A DNA stretch of 64,000 bases from Vombatus ursinus (lineage: Eukaryota > Chordata > Mammalia > Diprotodontia > Vombatidae), in NCBI RefSeq assembly GCF_900497805.2, contig NW_020954569.1, forward strand, positions 24,769,618-24,833,617, given 5' to 3'. How positions within the stretch are numbered: the stretch's first letter is position 1; each line of letters begins with the position of its first letter. A program made the translations under genes and the position numbers. Of this stretch, positions 20,461 through 31,290 are shown piece after piece. Under the pieces are notes generated by a model that ran no database searches, was not told where the DNA came from, and saw nothing but the letters and a program-made list of their open reading frames with translations.

Positions 20461-22077
20461 TTCTCCAATTGATAAATGGTCAAAGGATATGAATAGGCAG
20501 TTTTCAGACAAAGAAATCAAAGCTATCTATAGTCATATGAAAAAATGCTCTAAATCACTATTGATGACAGAAAAGCAAATTAAAACAACTCTGAGGTATC
20601 ATTTCACACCTAATTATTATGACTAATTATGGTTAATTATTTAGAGATTCCCAAAGTGGGTGATACCACCCTCTAGGGGGATGCTGGAATGATCCAGGGG
20701 AATTATAGTAGCTCAGGTACAATTAGGGGGTGTTGAATAAAAATAAGGGAGCAATGGAAGCATAAGGAAAGAAGACAAGATAAGAAAATTTTGGAAAACC
20801 ATTAGTACATGCTCAATCTATTGTATAAAGAGTTAAAGTCATAGTGATTACATTATTTCCCACATAAACACACAAAATGCAAGTTATAACCTATCAATGG
20901 TCAAGTCTGCTGACAGGTCTTAACAAGCAAGTGTTGGCAGGCAAGTGTGTTGCACATTGTCAGGAAGTCCAGCATGCATCAACAGGAATATGTGCATGTA
21001 ATGACTTGTTTACAATATGACACTATATGATTATATGATGTAATATTGCATCATCAAAATTTCAATGCAGGAAAAAAATACAAATTTACAATAAATTATT
21101 AAATTTGAGATGTATAATTTTAAAAATATATATTTTATATTTTTTGAAATGATGCAAATTAAAAAAAAAATTAAAGGGTTAAAGGAAGTAGATTTCCAGG
21201 GGGGCATTGAGTTAAATTTTTTAAAGGGGGAGGTAGGCCAAATAAATTTGGAAACCTCTGGGCTAATATGACAGAAAAAGAAAATGACAAATGTTGTAGG
21301 GGATGTGGGAAAATTGGGATACTAATGCATTGTTGGTGGAGTTGTGAACTGATCCAACCATTCTGGAGAGCAGTATGGAACTATGCCCAAAGAGTTATAA
21401 AACTGTGCATATCCTTTGACCTAGCACCACTACTAGGTCTGTATCCCAGAGATCCAAAAAAGGGAAAAGGACATACATGTACAAAAGTATTTATAGTGGC
21501 TCTTTTTGTGGAAATTGAGGGGATACCCATAAATTGGGGAAAGACTGAACAAATTGTGGTATATGATTGTAATGGAATACTATTATGCTATCAGAAATAA
21601 CAAGCAGGAAGATTTCAGAAAAACCTAGAAACTTACACGAACTGATGCAATGTAAAGTGAACAGAACCAGAAAACATTGTACGTAGTAACAGCAATATTA
21701 CTGTATGATGATCAACTGTGAATGGCTTAGCTATTCTCAGAAATACAATAATCCAAGACAATTGCAAAGGACTCATGATGAAAAATGCTGTACACCTCCA
21801 GAGAAAGAACTGATGGAGTCTGAGTGCGTATCAAAGCATACTATTTTTCACTGTCATGGGGGCTTTTTTGTGGTGTTTCTTTTGTCTGTGTTTTCTTTTA
21901 CAACATGATTAATATGGAAATATCTTTTGTATGATTGCACATGTTTAACCTATATGAAATTGTTTACTGTCGGGGGGAAGGGAGGGAAGAAAGGAGAGAA
22001 TTTGGAACTCAAAATTTTTTGAAATGAATGTTAAAAATTATTTTTACATGTAACTGTGGAAAATATTATTCAAAACT
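20461..22077 (+). mobile_element. 5'-truncated L1 with target-site duplication
   Basis: Covers the end of ORF2 and the 3' UTR of a marsupial-type L1. A readable ORF2 C-terminal piece at 21268-21600 (..MHCWWSCELIQPFWRAVW.., ..APLLGLYPRD..) is typical of L1 ORF2. Flanks 'aaatattttgataa' and 'aaactatattgataa' at 20447-20460 and 22073-22087 are the aged target duplication. A second hAT-like element interrupts it at 20648-21262. Confidence 0.8.
20648..21262. mobile_element. hAT-like element, family B, inside the L1
   Basis: The left end reads 'agagattcccaaagtggg' and the right end, reversed, 'cccagaggtttccaaattta', followed by 'ggcctacctccccctttaa'; these are Charlie-type termini. L1 sequence runs up to 'atgactaattat' on the left and resumes 'ctaatatgacag' on the right, fixing the insert. 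About 615 bp, no transposase frame, so non-autonomous. Internal AT-rich stretch at 21060-21170. Confidence 0.65.
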
Positions 22078-22329
22078 ATATTGATAACTATATTTCAGTC
22101 TAATTTGTTGCTTTTGTAATCCTATGTATTTTATGCATTTAAAAACATTATTCTGAGAAAGGGCTTCACCAGTCTGCCAGACGGGTCAATGATACCAAAA
22201 AAAACCCCAAAAACCCAACCCCCAAAACAGGAAGAACTTATGCTCTAGAAAGATAGCAGATTTCTATATTGTTAATGTCAGGTCATCACAAAGCTACCTC
22301 TTTAGTACTCCTCAGTAGGGGACTCACCA

Positions 22330-22455
22330 ACCACCAATCAGTCCATCAATTGATTGATAAACATTATTCTGTGTGCCAGGTACTGTGCCAAGCAGTGAAG
22401 GGGAGAGGAGAAAGGCAAAAGACAGCCCCTGCCCTCAAGGAGCTTGTAATTTAGT
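22330..22455 (-). repeat. L2 3' end fragment, reverse
   Basis: 'tgtgtgccaggtactgtgcc', 'aaggcaaaagacagcccctg' and 'ccctcaaggagcttgtaatt', a well-preserved reversed L2 terminus. Confidence 0.75.
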
Positions 22456-22689
22456 GATCCCTCACTTGACAGCCCTTCTGGGTCTCCATTATTATTCCTC
22501 TGAGAAAAAGAAGCTGCTTCCTCCTCAGAGGGTGTGTCTAGCTCTTTTCTCTTTAGGAAGAGCCTCCTCTTGGTTCCTTAGCTCCAAGTGTTTAGTGGCA
22601 TTTTCTCCCTTTGTCTTCTGTATCACATCATCCACCTTCCTGACATAGGAAGCCAAGATGTTCCTCAGTTGCTTCAGATCTTTTTCTAC

Positions 22690-22856
22690 TTCCTTCTACT
22701 ATTTTGTTTGTTTGTTTGTTTTGCTAGGCAATGGGGTTAAGTGACTTGCCCAGGGTCACACATCTAGTAAGTGTCAAGTGTTTGAGGCTGGATTTGAGCT
22801 CAGGTCCTCCTGACTCCAGGGCTAGTATGCTATGCACTGCACCACCTAGCTGCCCC
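22690..22856 (-). mobile_element. Short tRNA-derived SINE, reverse, with target duplication
   Basis: Reversed MAR1/WSINE1-type unit from 'ggcaatggggttaagtgact' to 'caccacctagctgcccc', with a T-rich reversed tail. Flanks 'ttctactatttt' (left) and 'tttctattattttt' (right) look like a duplicated target. The 120-codon minus frame at 22724-23086 runs through this SINE. Confidence 0.85.
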
Positions 22857-23364
22857 ATCTTTCTATTATTTTTAAGGAGCTCTTCATGCCCCCTGATTAC
22901 CCAGAGTGGGGAGAGACATTCTTGGAGCCCCTTTCCTTTCTCAGGTGAGAGACAGAAGCCTTTGGTGCTTTCACCATAGACAGTAGTCACTGGCCACGAC
23001 AGCAAGATAAGCATTGTTGTTTTTTCCATTCTTGATAGATAATCAACTGAGCTGTCCAGCAAAGCCATGAACCAGATTGGGGTCATAAAGTTTGCTCAGC
23101 TGGGCTTGCTGTGGCTTGCCTATACCATAGTGACATTTGGCTGGGACTAACACCAGTTTTTCTGATTACTGTCATAAGATGTTTAGGCCAACTGATTCCA
23201 GATGACTGGTTCTATATCTCACATTGATAAAGTGGCAAAGCAAAGTCTTGGCCAGGGCCTTTGGAAGCCACGTTATTCTTAAGTCACTATTGTCCTTGTT
23301 GCTAAGTTACTATTTCACTGCATTAAATGATTCCTGTTTAACCTAAAAGAATTAATGTAACTTT
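22857..23364. other. Unique stretch, nothing recognised
   Basis: No gene or repeat that I can name between two reversed SINEs. Confidence 0.4.
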
Positions 23365-23628
23365 AACAGCTAACATAAAATAGTACTTTCATAACAGTTT
23401 AAAGTTTTTAAACTACCTTACAAATGGTCTCTCATTTGATCCCAAAAACAACTCGGAGGTAGGTGTTATTATTATTCCATTTTGCAAATGAGAAAACTGA
23501 GGCAGACAGTGATTTAAATGACTTGCCCAGGTTCATATGGCTAATAAGTGGCTGAAGCTGGATTTGCACTCAGGTCTTCTCTTCTCTAGGGCCAGTGTTC
23601 TATCCACCATACCATGTAGCTGTCTCAC
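23365..23628 (-). repeat. MIR-like SINE, reverse, near full length
   Basis: 'ttaaactaccttacaaatgg', 'caaatgagaaaactgaggca', 'acttgcccaggttcatatgg' and 'gccagtgttctatccaccat'. Confidence 0.75.
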
Positions 23629-23639
23629 AAGATTAGAAA

Positions 23640-25520
23640 CCACATTGTTCAGAGTAGAAAGAGAGTAAGAGGAAAGGAAGTGGAGGCATGGATTGTAGTT
23701 GTCTTTTTTAAGAAGTTTAGCCTAAAAGGGTGAAAGGATATAAGTGAGGGGTTTTGTTGTTGTTGTTGTTGTTTTTAGGATAGAAGAGACATGGGCATGC
23801 TTGTAGGCAGTAGGCTAGTAGCTAGCAAACAGGGAAAGATTGAAGATGAGTGAGAGAGTGGGGATGATATAGGAGGCAACTTCTGGATAAGGTGGGTTGG
23901 AATGGTATTGCTGGTACATGTAGAGGTGTTTATCTTGGCAAGGAGAAGGGCCACTTCTGTGTGAGGCAGTGGTGAATGTTGAGATAATGGCAGAAGGGGC
24001 AGCTAGGTGGTACAGTGGATAAAGTACTAACCCTGAAGTCAGGAGGACCTGAGTTCAAATCCAGCCTCAGACTAAACACTTGACACTTAGTAGCTATGTG
24101 ACCCTGGGCAAATCACTTAACCCCAATTACCTAAAGAACAAAACAAAACAAAAAAACCCAAAGAGATAGTGGCAGAAGCCATTTGGGTTATATAAGATGA
24201 GGTGAGAAGAGGGAGCTCTTGGTGAATGGACTCAATTTTTTTCACAAATATAAGTCAAAGTTCTCAACTGATAAGGTGGGGGCAAGGGGAACTTTGGGAG
24301 ATTTGAGAATGGGTGAAAAGGTATGGAATAGCCTTTGTTGTGAATAGGATAGTGAGTCAAGGAGGTATACTGAGATAGCCTTGCTAGAATGAAAGTCCAA
24401 TTTAGATGATGTGACATACATTTGTAGTGGATCCAGTCAACACAGGTTTATGATTTTTATCCAGCAGCACCTGAGTAGGAATGAAGCAGATGGTGTGAGT
24501 AACCCAGGGCTAAGGTTTGGCAGGTCAAATTTGGCAAGAAAATGAAGGGGCAAGGGATTCAAGAGAAGAGCTGACCTGGTTTGCCAAGGGGACAAGATGG
24601 GGATGAGATGTGAATGCAGCAAGTGCAGGGATGATTGTCTGAAAAAGAACTATGGGGTGGAGGGAGTTGAAATCACAGGGAGGATGAGGAATAGAGTTTA
24701 GTGTTGCAAGGTAGAGAGAGAGGTGGAATAACAATAGATTGTGATCAGATGAGGGAATTTCAGAATTTATGGATGTGGGTGCATTTGTCAGTGATGGCAG
24801 GATCAAAGATATGACTATTTCTTTGTATAGTTGAAGTGGGGTGGAGGATTGAGTCATAGAAATGAGAAAGGTGAGGACCTGGGATATTAGGGCAGTTGAG
24901 GGAATACCACCTCCTATGTTGAAGTCCCCTAGTATACAGGCAGGAATTGGGGAGGAAAGAAAGACTGTGAGTTGGGCACTGAACTCATTGTAGAAAGAAG
25001 TAAGCATCCAAAAGTCTGGTAGACAACATCTACCAGGATTTTGATTGAATAGTTGATACGGTTTGAGTGAACCTCAAAGGAAGAGAAGTTATTGAGTGAT
25101 GGTGCTTGGAAGTGGCAATGAGGACCAAGAAAGTATTCCAATTCCTGCACCTGGACCAATGAGTTGGGGGAATAAATGATAATGCAATGCTGGAAATAGT
25201 GGCTAGGGAGGCTGTGTTATCAAGAAGGAGTCTGGTCTCAGCGAAAGTCAAAAGATGGAAGGAGTGAAAAAGGAAAAGATTTGACACGGAATCAAGCTTG
25301 TTACCTATGGAACAAGCATTCCAGAGAGCACAGTGGAGTAGGTGAGCAGCTTTCAAATGGGACATTGAGGGGTTTGGGTTGAAGGGGATAAGAATAAGGG
25401 AGTAGGCAGTTGGGGAATGGAGAGCAGAATCTGAACAACAATGGCAAGGAGTTCAGAATCATGAGGATAGAAGAGGATGACAATCAATGACAAATCGTCA
25501 TCACTAGGGGTTCAGTGCCA
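23640..25520 (-). mobile_element. L2 with recognisable endonuclease domain
   Basis: Read on the minus strand, 25365-24525 encodes an APE-type endonuclease in two registers: ..ALWNACSIGNKLDSV (N-terminal NARS-like motif), ..LTFAETRLLLDNTAS (ETWL-like), ..ACILGDFNIGGG (GDFN motif) and ..SSDHNLLLF (catalytic SDH). This is the domain order of L2/CR1-group LINEs, which nick target DNA. The part below 24525 is the linker toward the RT, and the RT itself is absent. Frames are broken between the N-terminal and GDFN parts. A short SINE with a 15 bp duplication is inserted at 23999. Confidence 0.75.
23999..24160 (+). mobile_element. Short tRNA-derived SINE inside L2, 15 bp duplication
   Basis: Complete unit from 'ggggcagctaggtggtacag' to 'aattacctaaag' plus an A-rich tail. 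Flanked by 'gagataatggcagaa' on the left and 'gagatagtggcagaa' on the right, one mismatch. It is therefore younger than the host L2. Confidence 0.9.
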
Positions 25521-25529
25521 GGGTGCGAT

Positions 25530-25683
25530 GCTCTTTTTTTTTTAAAGCAATTGGGGTTAAGTGACTTGCCCAGGGTCACACAGCTAGTAAGTGTCAAATG
25601 TTTGGTCTGAGGCTGGATTTGAACTCAGGTCCTCCTGAGTTCAGGGCTGGTGCTCTATCCACTGTACCACCTAGCTGGCCCTT
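25530..25683 (-). mobile_element. Short tRNA-derived SINE, reverse
   Basis: Reversed unit from 'agcaattggggttaagtgac' to 'taccacctagctggccc', T-rich tail at 25531-25542. Flanks 'gcgatgctctt' and 'tcaatactctt' may be an aged target duplication. Located at the 5' edge of the preceding L2. Confidence 0.85.
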
Positions 25684-26032
25684 TCAATACTCTTAGAGGT
25701 GTTGAACAGCTCAGGCAAGGAGACCAGTGTGGGGAGTTGATGGAATGCTATTTCTCTTCTTTCCTTGCAGGCAAGAGATAGGTGGAGGGAGCAGGGTGGA
25801 ATGGCATCTCCCCTGCAAGGCGTGAGAGGCCATACTCAAAGACCCACCAGTGATGGAATATCATCTCTCTGGTCTGAACTGGGAGTGGCTTTATGATCAG
25901 CCTTTACCATGGATAACAGATGATGAAAAGCACAGCTTTTCTTTCTGTAGAGAGTTAGGGGTATTGTGGATTGCGTGTGTTAGATGTGGGGATTGTGTTG
26001 GTTGTTTTTTCTTTGTTACAAGGTAGGTGTTC
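25684..26032. other. Unique stretch, nothing recognised
   Basis: May continue the reversed L2 5' region, but I cannot match it. No gene. Confidence 0.35.
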
Positions 26033-26295
26033 ATAATAATAATAATAGATGGTGTTTATATATCTCTTTAAAGTTTACAAAGCACTTTACATATGTAATC
26101 TCGTTTGATCCTCAGAACAATATGAAATAGGTGCTATTACACCCCCATTTTTCAGGTGGGGAAAGTGAGACTAAGAAAGATTAAGTGATTTGCCCAGGTT
26201 ATCACAGGTACTAAGTATCTGAGGCAGGATTTGAACTCAGTTCTTCCTGATTCCAAGTTCAGTACTCTATCCCCTTCACCATCTAGCTGCCTATA
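26033..26295 (-). repeat. MIR-like SINE, reverse, near full length
   Basis: 'aagtttacaaagcactttac', 'acccccatttttcaggtggg', 'gatttgcccaggttatcaca' and 'gtactctatccccttcacca'. Confidence 0.8.
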
Positions 26296-26660
26296 GTATA
26301 TTGGCTAATAATTCTGTTACATGTCTTTAACATAAAAGTGAAAAAAATTTTTTTTAAAAAAGTTGAAATTGAAAAAAAAAATTAGAATGGATTTTGTCTT
26401 AATATTACCAGGAATGGTCAAGTCAATCTTACCTAGAGATCTTGCAATGGAAAAGCACCATGCTGACTCTCTTCTAAACACTATTGCACTTGCTAGTATG
26501 CAACAGTTAGATGCCTAATGCAGGCTAATAGCCTTATCCCAAGGAACTAAACAGATACACCAAGAACATATGGGTTATTGTATATGAGATGAGATGTTTC
26601 CACTAGAATAGTACAGGGCCTATGTTAACATACAGATGGTCCTGATAATAGAAATTGGGA
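26296..26660. other. Unique stretch, nothing recognised
   Basis: Starts AT-rich and then unremarkable. No gene or transposon recognised. Confidence 0.4.
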
Positions 26661-26662
26661 GC

Positions 26663-26882
26663 CTCTGAGTCAAGGGTTCTTAACTTGGGGACAGTGAACT
26701 TCAAAATATATATGTTTTTGATAAATGAATTTGAAAGGATTTGTTTCTTTTGTGAACCTATATAATTTATTTCATGCATTTAAAATTGTTCTGAGATGGC
26801 AACTTTTGGCTTTGCCTGACTGCCAAAGGGGTCCCTGACACAAAAAGACTATGAACCATGGTCTGCTAACTGAGGGTTAAGA
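26663..26882 (+). mobile_element. hAT-like non-autonomous element, family A copy 2
   Basis: Begins 'caagggttcttaacttgggg' and ends 'aactgagggttaagaaat', whose reverse gives an 'ttcttaaccct' inverted terminus. Internal 'aacctatataatttatttca', 'aaattgttctgagatggcaa' and 'gcctgactgccaaaggggtc' match the split copy at 20409/22078. About 220 bp and unable to encode a transposase. Confidence 0.65.
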
Positions 26883-28945
26883 AATAATCAGATCTGAGGC
26901 AAGTTCATCTAAAAACAAGAAGCAGCCTACTCTCTTCAAAGCTATTGCTATCTATCTCACTTGTCTAAATTGCTTAAGTATGTAATTAATTGGTGGTGAT
27001 AGGGTTTCTAGTGTCTCAGACTAAATATATTGTATAACAGGTGGAATAACAGTTGCCTAACACATTTCCTGAGTGTATTTAGCAAGGTAGGGTCAGGGCT
27101 TGGAAGATCTTTGTTGTTTCTTAGTTTATACTCTTATGTTCAATTTCAGAAATCAGGCAAGTTTTTTCCACACCTTTTATCTCCTCCCAAAGTTGGCATT
27201 TCAGCAACACAGTGCTTTTTCTAACTGTCTGTGAAGTGTGAAGTTAGCAGCCTTCCCTCCAGCCCCAATTTAGTACCACAGCCTTTAGAAGCAGCAGGCC
27301 TGGTTTTCTTTGGAATTCTAGTCTCATTACCCAGAGCATTCTGCGAAGGGAAGATAAACTACTTTTGAGGAGTGACAGAGGCCAAGGAAGGTTTCTCCTG
27401 GGGCCATATTTCCATTCCTTGACTACCATCTTGATATAACCTGTCTAGCCTAGCCTACGCCAAACTCTTTTGGTTTACCTGGCTTGCTAGGTCCCTAAAA
27501 CTGAAATTGAATTGGTTATAGTAAAGTCGATAGATTTTTATATGACTAATAAAATCAATTGAGTGGCAGAAGAATAGCCAATGTACTAGGGTGATCTGGT
27601 GATTTTAGAAGTGGAGTTCTGATCAGACCTTGCAATGAGGCAGCCTAACCAGATTCTTCAAATATCTTAGATTTGTTGACTTAATAAAAGTGATTAAAAA
27701 AAAACAATTTAATAACAGGCATTGGCTACACAGAAGAAGAAACAGCATTGATTTCACAAGCCTTGTTTCCATAAGGAATCAGCGAAAAAAGAAGTGTATA
27801 GAATGGGTTTCAGTGTTTCTTGCTGTAAATCAACACCTCTCATTGGCAGCCTTCTTGCCTAATGCCTCACTGTGTACATAGCCTTTCTCTGGCATATTAG
27901 TCAACAGGTGCGATCAGCCTTGGAGGAACTTGTAGGGAGAGGGGATGGCATTTGCAAGTGTTATGCAGTTTTATCGAGCAAATCCCAGTCTTACTTGGCA
28001 CCTTTGCTTAGTGAAACAGACCAAAGGCTTCCCTTCCTTCCCAACTCCTCTTGCAGGCAGAATGCCAGCCCAACAGATGGAGAGGAGGGCAGGCAGAAGC
28101 TTAGAGACAGCGTTTGTGTGTATCTAGAGTGTTGTGCCGGTAAAGGGCAGGCTGCCCAACTTAGATGGACCAAACTGTAACTCAACCTGAGCGCATTTGC
28201 AAATAAAGAAGAGGATGGATGCGGCATTGCTAATGGAGCTCTGTGTTAGCTAGGGAAGATGATAAACAGCTTGGAGGAATTTATTCTAAATCAGTGTTTT
28301 GACCTTGCTGAATTGTGAGGGACTTTCCAATCATATGAACCTCTTCCTGTCTATTAGCGGGGGGCAGACCCTCCCTCCTCAGGAATCTAGGCTCTAACCC
28401 CAGGCCTTTAACCGTGCTTAGCTGAGGATGAGCAGATTGAGTATGAATGAATACACGTTACAAGCCTGGAATATTCTGTGCCATGGGAAAGAGGGGGGTA
28501 GTGGTGGTTTAGATTGTAAAGTTGCTATGGATGTGATTCAAAATGCTGCCTGTGTGGGTAATGAAGTGGAGTCACAGCACATTACCTTATGTGAGCAAAG
28601 ACTGGCGGTGTGGTGTGGAAGGAATGTAAAGTTTTAGGTTTAGAGCTGAAGGTGACCTCGAAGGTCACAATTCCTGGCCTAACATTACCTGGGCACAAGC
28701 TCTTCTCTGCCTGAGCTGCTGTACTGAAGCCTGTCCTCTGTCAATTACACATGACTCAGAGATGGAGAGGAGAGCTGATGTACACAGTCTGGAATCAGAG
28801 GTTCCCGTCAAGTTTGGTTACTTAAGCCGAGATAAGAACTGCCCTACAATGCTCCCTGTGGACATTACCCCCACCCCCCCTGCCCTGCTACCGAGGTATC
28901 ACTTCTGGCTAAGGAGAGGCACCTTCTAGTAACTGGGGAAGGGAA
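26883..28945. other. Repeat-poor unique block
   Basis: Two kilobases with almost no recognisable repeat. The part at 27870-28260 is comparatively GC-rich and holds overlapping frames on both strands (102 codons plus, 78 minus) whose translations I do not recognise. A MIR3-like scrap lies near 28640. This could include regulatory sequence or an exon, but nothing decides it. Confidence 0.4.
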
Positions 28946-28949
28946 TATA

Positions 28950-29015
28950 CATTCATTCAGTAAACATTTATTAAGGGCCTACTGTGTGCCAGACACTGTC
29001 CTAAGTGCTTGGGAT
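28950..29015 (-). repeat. L2 3' terminus, reverse
   Basis: 'cattcattcagtaaacattt', 'gcctactgtgtgccagacac' and 'cctaagtgcttgggata', a short but close match. Confidence 0.75.
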
Positions 29016-29087
29016 ATAGATATTGGAATTGGCAGCCATAGGTGGAGATCTTTAGGGCTGTCAGGAGAAAGTTAGATTGATCAATTT

Positions 29088-29575
29088 TTTTTTCTAAAAG
29101 TGTTGTTATATTTTATTGACAATTTTTTTTAATATCACCTTACTTTCCAGAAATATCCCTCCCCTGTCCCCTATCTAACAAGTTATGCTTTGAGATAAAG
29201 AAGAAAAAAGAGGGGAAAACATTTAAGCAAAACTAAGCAATACCTGCATTCTGTCTGACAGTATTTACAATGTTCCACATTCATAGAGCAGCTAGGCGGC
29301 ACAGTGGATATAGTGCCAGGCCTGGAGTCAGAAAGACCTGAATTCATATCTGGCCTCAGGTACTTACTAGCTGTGTGACCTTGGGCGAGTCACTTAACTC
29401 CATTTGTCTCAGTTTTATCATGTATAAAATGAGCTGGAGAAGGCAATGGCAAACCACTTTGCTAAGAAAACCCTGAAGGGGGTCAGAGAGTCAGACATCC
29501 CTGAAACAACTGAACAACCACATTCGTAGTCCCTCTTCTGCTACGCAGATGGAGCTTTTAAAATTTGAGTGCCTG
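29088..29575 (-). mobile_element. L1 3' UTR, reverse, split by an RTE-tailed SINE
   Basis: 'gttatattttattgacaatt', 'ccagaaatatccctcccctg', 'agcaaaactaagcaatacct' and 'cagtatttacaatgttccac' are reversed marsupial L1 3' UTR. The sequence resumes at 29523 with 'attcgtagtccctcttctgc' after the SINE. Confidence 0.7.
29286..29522 (+). mobile_element. RTE-tailed SINE with 12 bp duplication
   Basis: Full-length: tRNA-like head 'agcagctaggcggcacagtg', MIR-like middle 'gtgaccttgggcgagtcact', then RTE-derived 'gagctggagaaggcaatggc', 'gggggtcagagagtcagaca' and 'cctgaaacaactgaacaac'. Flanks ccacattcatag and ccacattcgtag are the target duplication in the L1. Confidence 0.9.
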
Positions 29576-29789
29576 AATGTTGTAGACCAGACCTGGTTCA
29601 GGCCAGGATTGAAATTGAAATGCAGCGAGACACCTGTAATCAACAGTTAACAAAAGGTTTACTTAGCCATAACAGAGGAAGGACATTCTGAGCAGGAAGA
29701 GGATATTCACCAAGGCTACAGTGTTGGTCCAGGTGAGTCTAAGTGCCTGGTATAGGACATGTTGCTGGTTTCCTGGTCGAAAGCCTCAA

Positions 29790-30065
29790 GTTGTTGTTGT
29801 TTGTCTTTCATTTTTGAAGAGGACCAATGACATCACCAGAGTGATGTCTTGACTTGCTCATGAGTTGGCTCTAAGTGAGGCAGACTGCACAAAATCATCT
29901 GCCTCACCCTCTCCTTCAGAGTCATCGAACGAAGTCCAGTGACAAGACAAAAGTCAAGACAACTGGCAATAGCGTGGGATACAGTGGATGACCTTGGCCT
30001 CTCCAAACTAACAATAGGCTCAACCTCTAATTCTGACCATCCGTTGTATAAATACCTACTGAAGA
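29790..30065 (+). mobile_element. 3' end of the 49.6 kb-type LINE, forward
   Basis: 'gaagaggaccaatgacatca', 'cagagtgatgtcttgacttg', 'aagtgaggcagactgcacaa' and 'gccagtgacaag'-like sequence match, in the same order, the 3' untranslated part of the minus-strand LINE at 49560-51800. Only the tail is here, so this is a 5'-truncated copy or a SINE built on that tail. A (TTG)n-like start lies at 29790. Confidence 0.6.
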
Positions 30066-30189
30066 TGAACAACCATCCATCAGCAAAAGTCCTTTGTCAT
30101 GCCTGGGAAAATTGCTGGAAATGCATGTTCTACTGATGAAACTCAGTGTGATCCAAAGAAGGAGGGGCTACAGGTGTGTGTGGGGGGTC

Positions 30190-30320
30190 TCCATTCCATT
30201 CCTGTTTCTACCTCTCTGCCATCTGTGTGACCATAACCTCTCTGGGTCTCAGGTTACTCATGGGCAAATGAGAGAGTTGAATTAGATGACTTCTTAAGTT
30301 CATGTTCCATGGTTCTAAAT
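30190..30320 (+). repeat. MIR-like SINE fragment, forward
   Basis: 'ccatctgtgtgaccataacc', 'tctctgggtctcaggttact' and 'tgagagagttgaattagatg'. Confidence 0.6.
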
Positions 30321-30399
30321 TTATCTTTTGTTTATGCAGGCCAGTCCACATATTGCATATAATATATAAATGCATGTTTATAAACATGAGGGGCAAGGG

Positions 30400-30620
30400 A
30401 CAGAGTAGGTAGCAAACGATAGACATGGATTGAAGTCCTGCCTCCAGAACATGGTGGTTGTATGAATATGGGCAAGTCATTCCACCTCTCCAATGTCCCA
30501 GGCAGCCCTCTAAGGTGATCCAGTATGGAAGGTTGCTTCTTTACGTGGTGAGGGGAATTTCCACACTGGGAGTTTACCACACTGATGAAATTGCAGGTCT
30601 TTATCGCCTTCTGTGACTTT
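30400..30620 (+). repeat. THER-like SINE, forward
   Basis: 'gaatatgggcaagtcattcc', 'ccaggcagccctctaaggtg' and 'ggggaatttccacactggga', then 'ccacactgatgaaattgcag'. The last two blocks are the long-tail form also seen at 44505. Confidence 0.65.
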
Positions 30621-31099
30621 GTTGGTCCTCCACTAATACTATTCAAAACCCTTCTACATTTTAGTAGAATGTCTTTATGAGGTGTTTTTGTCTTTGTTTT
30701 GTTTTCTCACTGAAAAGATTCATCATCTATTGTGCAGCTTTTTGGAGACAAACTTTTCCCAACTTACCTTATCCTTGAATGATAGAAACACAAATTGTCC
30801 TTTGACTCATACCCAGAGCTTTTCTTGCTTGGTAAGACTTGCTTCTGCAGTTTGTATTACACTAGAATAGCCTTTGAGAAGGTGAGGTCACTTCCATGCC
30901 AAAGATGAACTATCAGCCAAAATTTTAGTGGAAGAAGAATTGGTTCATCAACCGAGATTCTCAGTTTTCAAGGTGATTTTTGGCAGCAAGAAGACACAGC
31001 CACAGAGTAGAGAGTATGCTCAGGACCCACATCTTCCTTGTGCCTCTTTCATGAAGGGAGATTCCCATTGGCAAATTTAACTCCTTGTCAAAAACTCCA
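30621..31099. other. Unique stretch, nothing recognised
   Basis: A 62-codon plus frame (30682-30870) starts in low-complexity Phe/Leu and has no recognisable product. Confidence 0.4.
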
Positions 31100-31290
31100 T
31101 GTTAGGAAGATTGGAGCAGGAAGATCTAGACTGTAAGTTATATCTCTGCCACCTACTGCTTGTGTGACCTTGGGCAACTTTCTTAACATCTCAGTGGCAA
31201 CTCTTTGAGACCATAAATTGCACAACAAGTTCCCATCTGCATGAGTAGAAGGAATTCTCTTAGGAGGAGTTCTCTTCCTACTCTTCCCTC
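31100..31290 (+). repeat. THER-like SINE, forward
   Basis: 'gcttgtgtgaccttgggcaa', 'cttaacatctcagtggcaac' and 'catctgcatgagtagaagga', ending near a C/A-rich patch at 31300. Confidence 0.65.

Larger units (their letters stand above)
20409..22203 (+). mobile_element. hAT-like non-autonomous element, family A copy 1, split by L1
   Basis: The left part, 20409-20460, begins 'cagggattcttaacctgggg' and stops at 'attttgataa'. The right part, 22078-22203, continues 'ctatatttcagtctaatttg', 'gtaatcctatgtattttatg' and 'cttcaccagtctgccagacg'. Together they match the order of the uninterrupted copy at 26663. The right terminus has decayed into a C/A-rich run, so the far inverted repeat is not visible. Confidence 0.65.

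Noticed and set aside
22724-23086. 120-codon minus-strand frame
   Set aside because: Its C-terminal third is the short SINE (..LTLTRCVTLGKSLNPIA is the standard antisense translation of that SINE).
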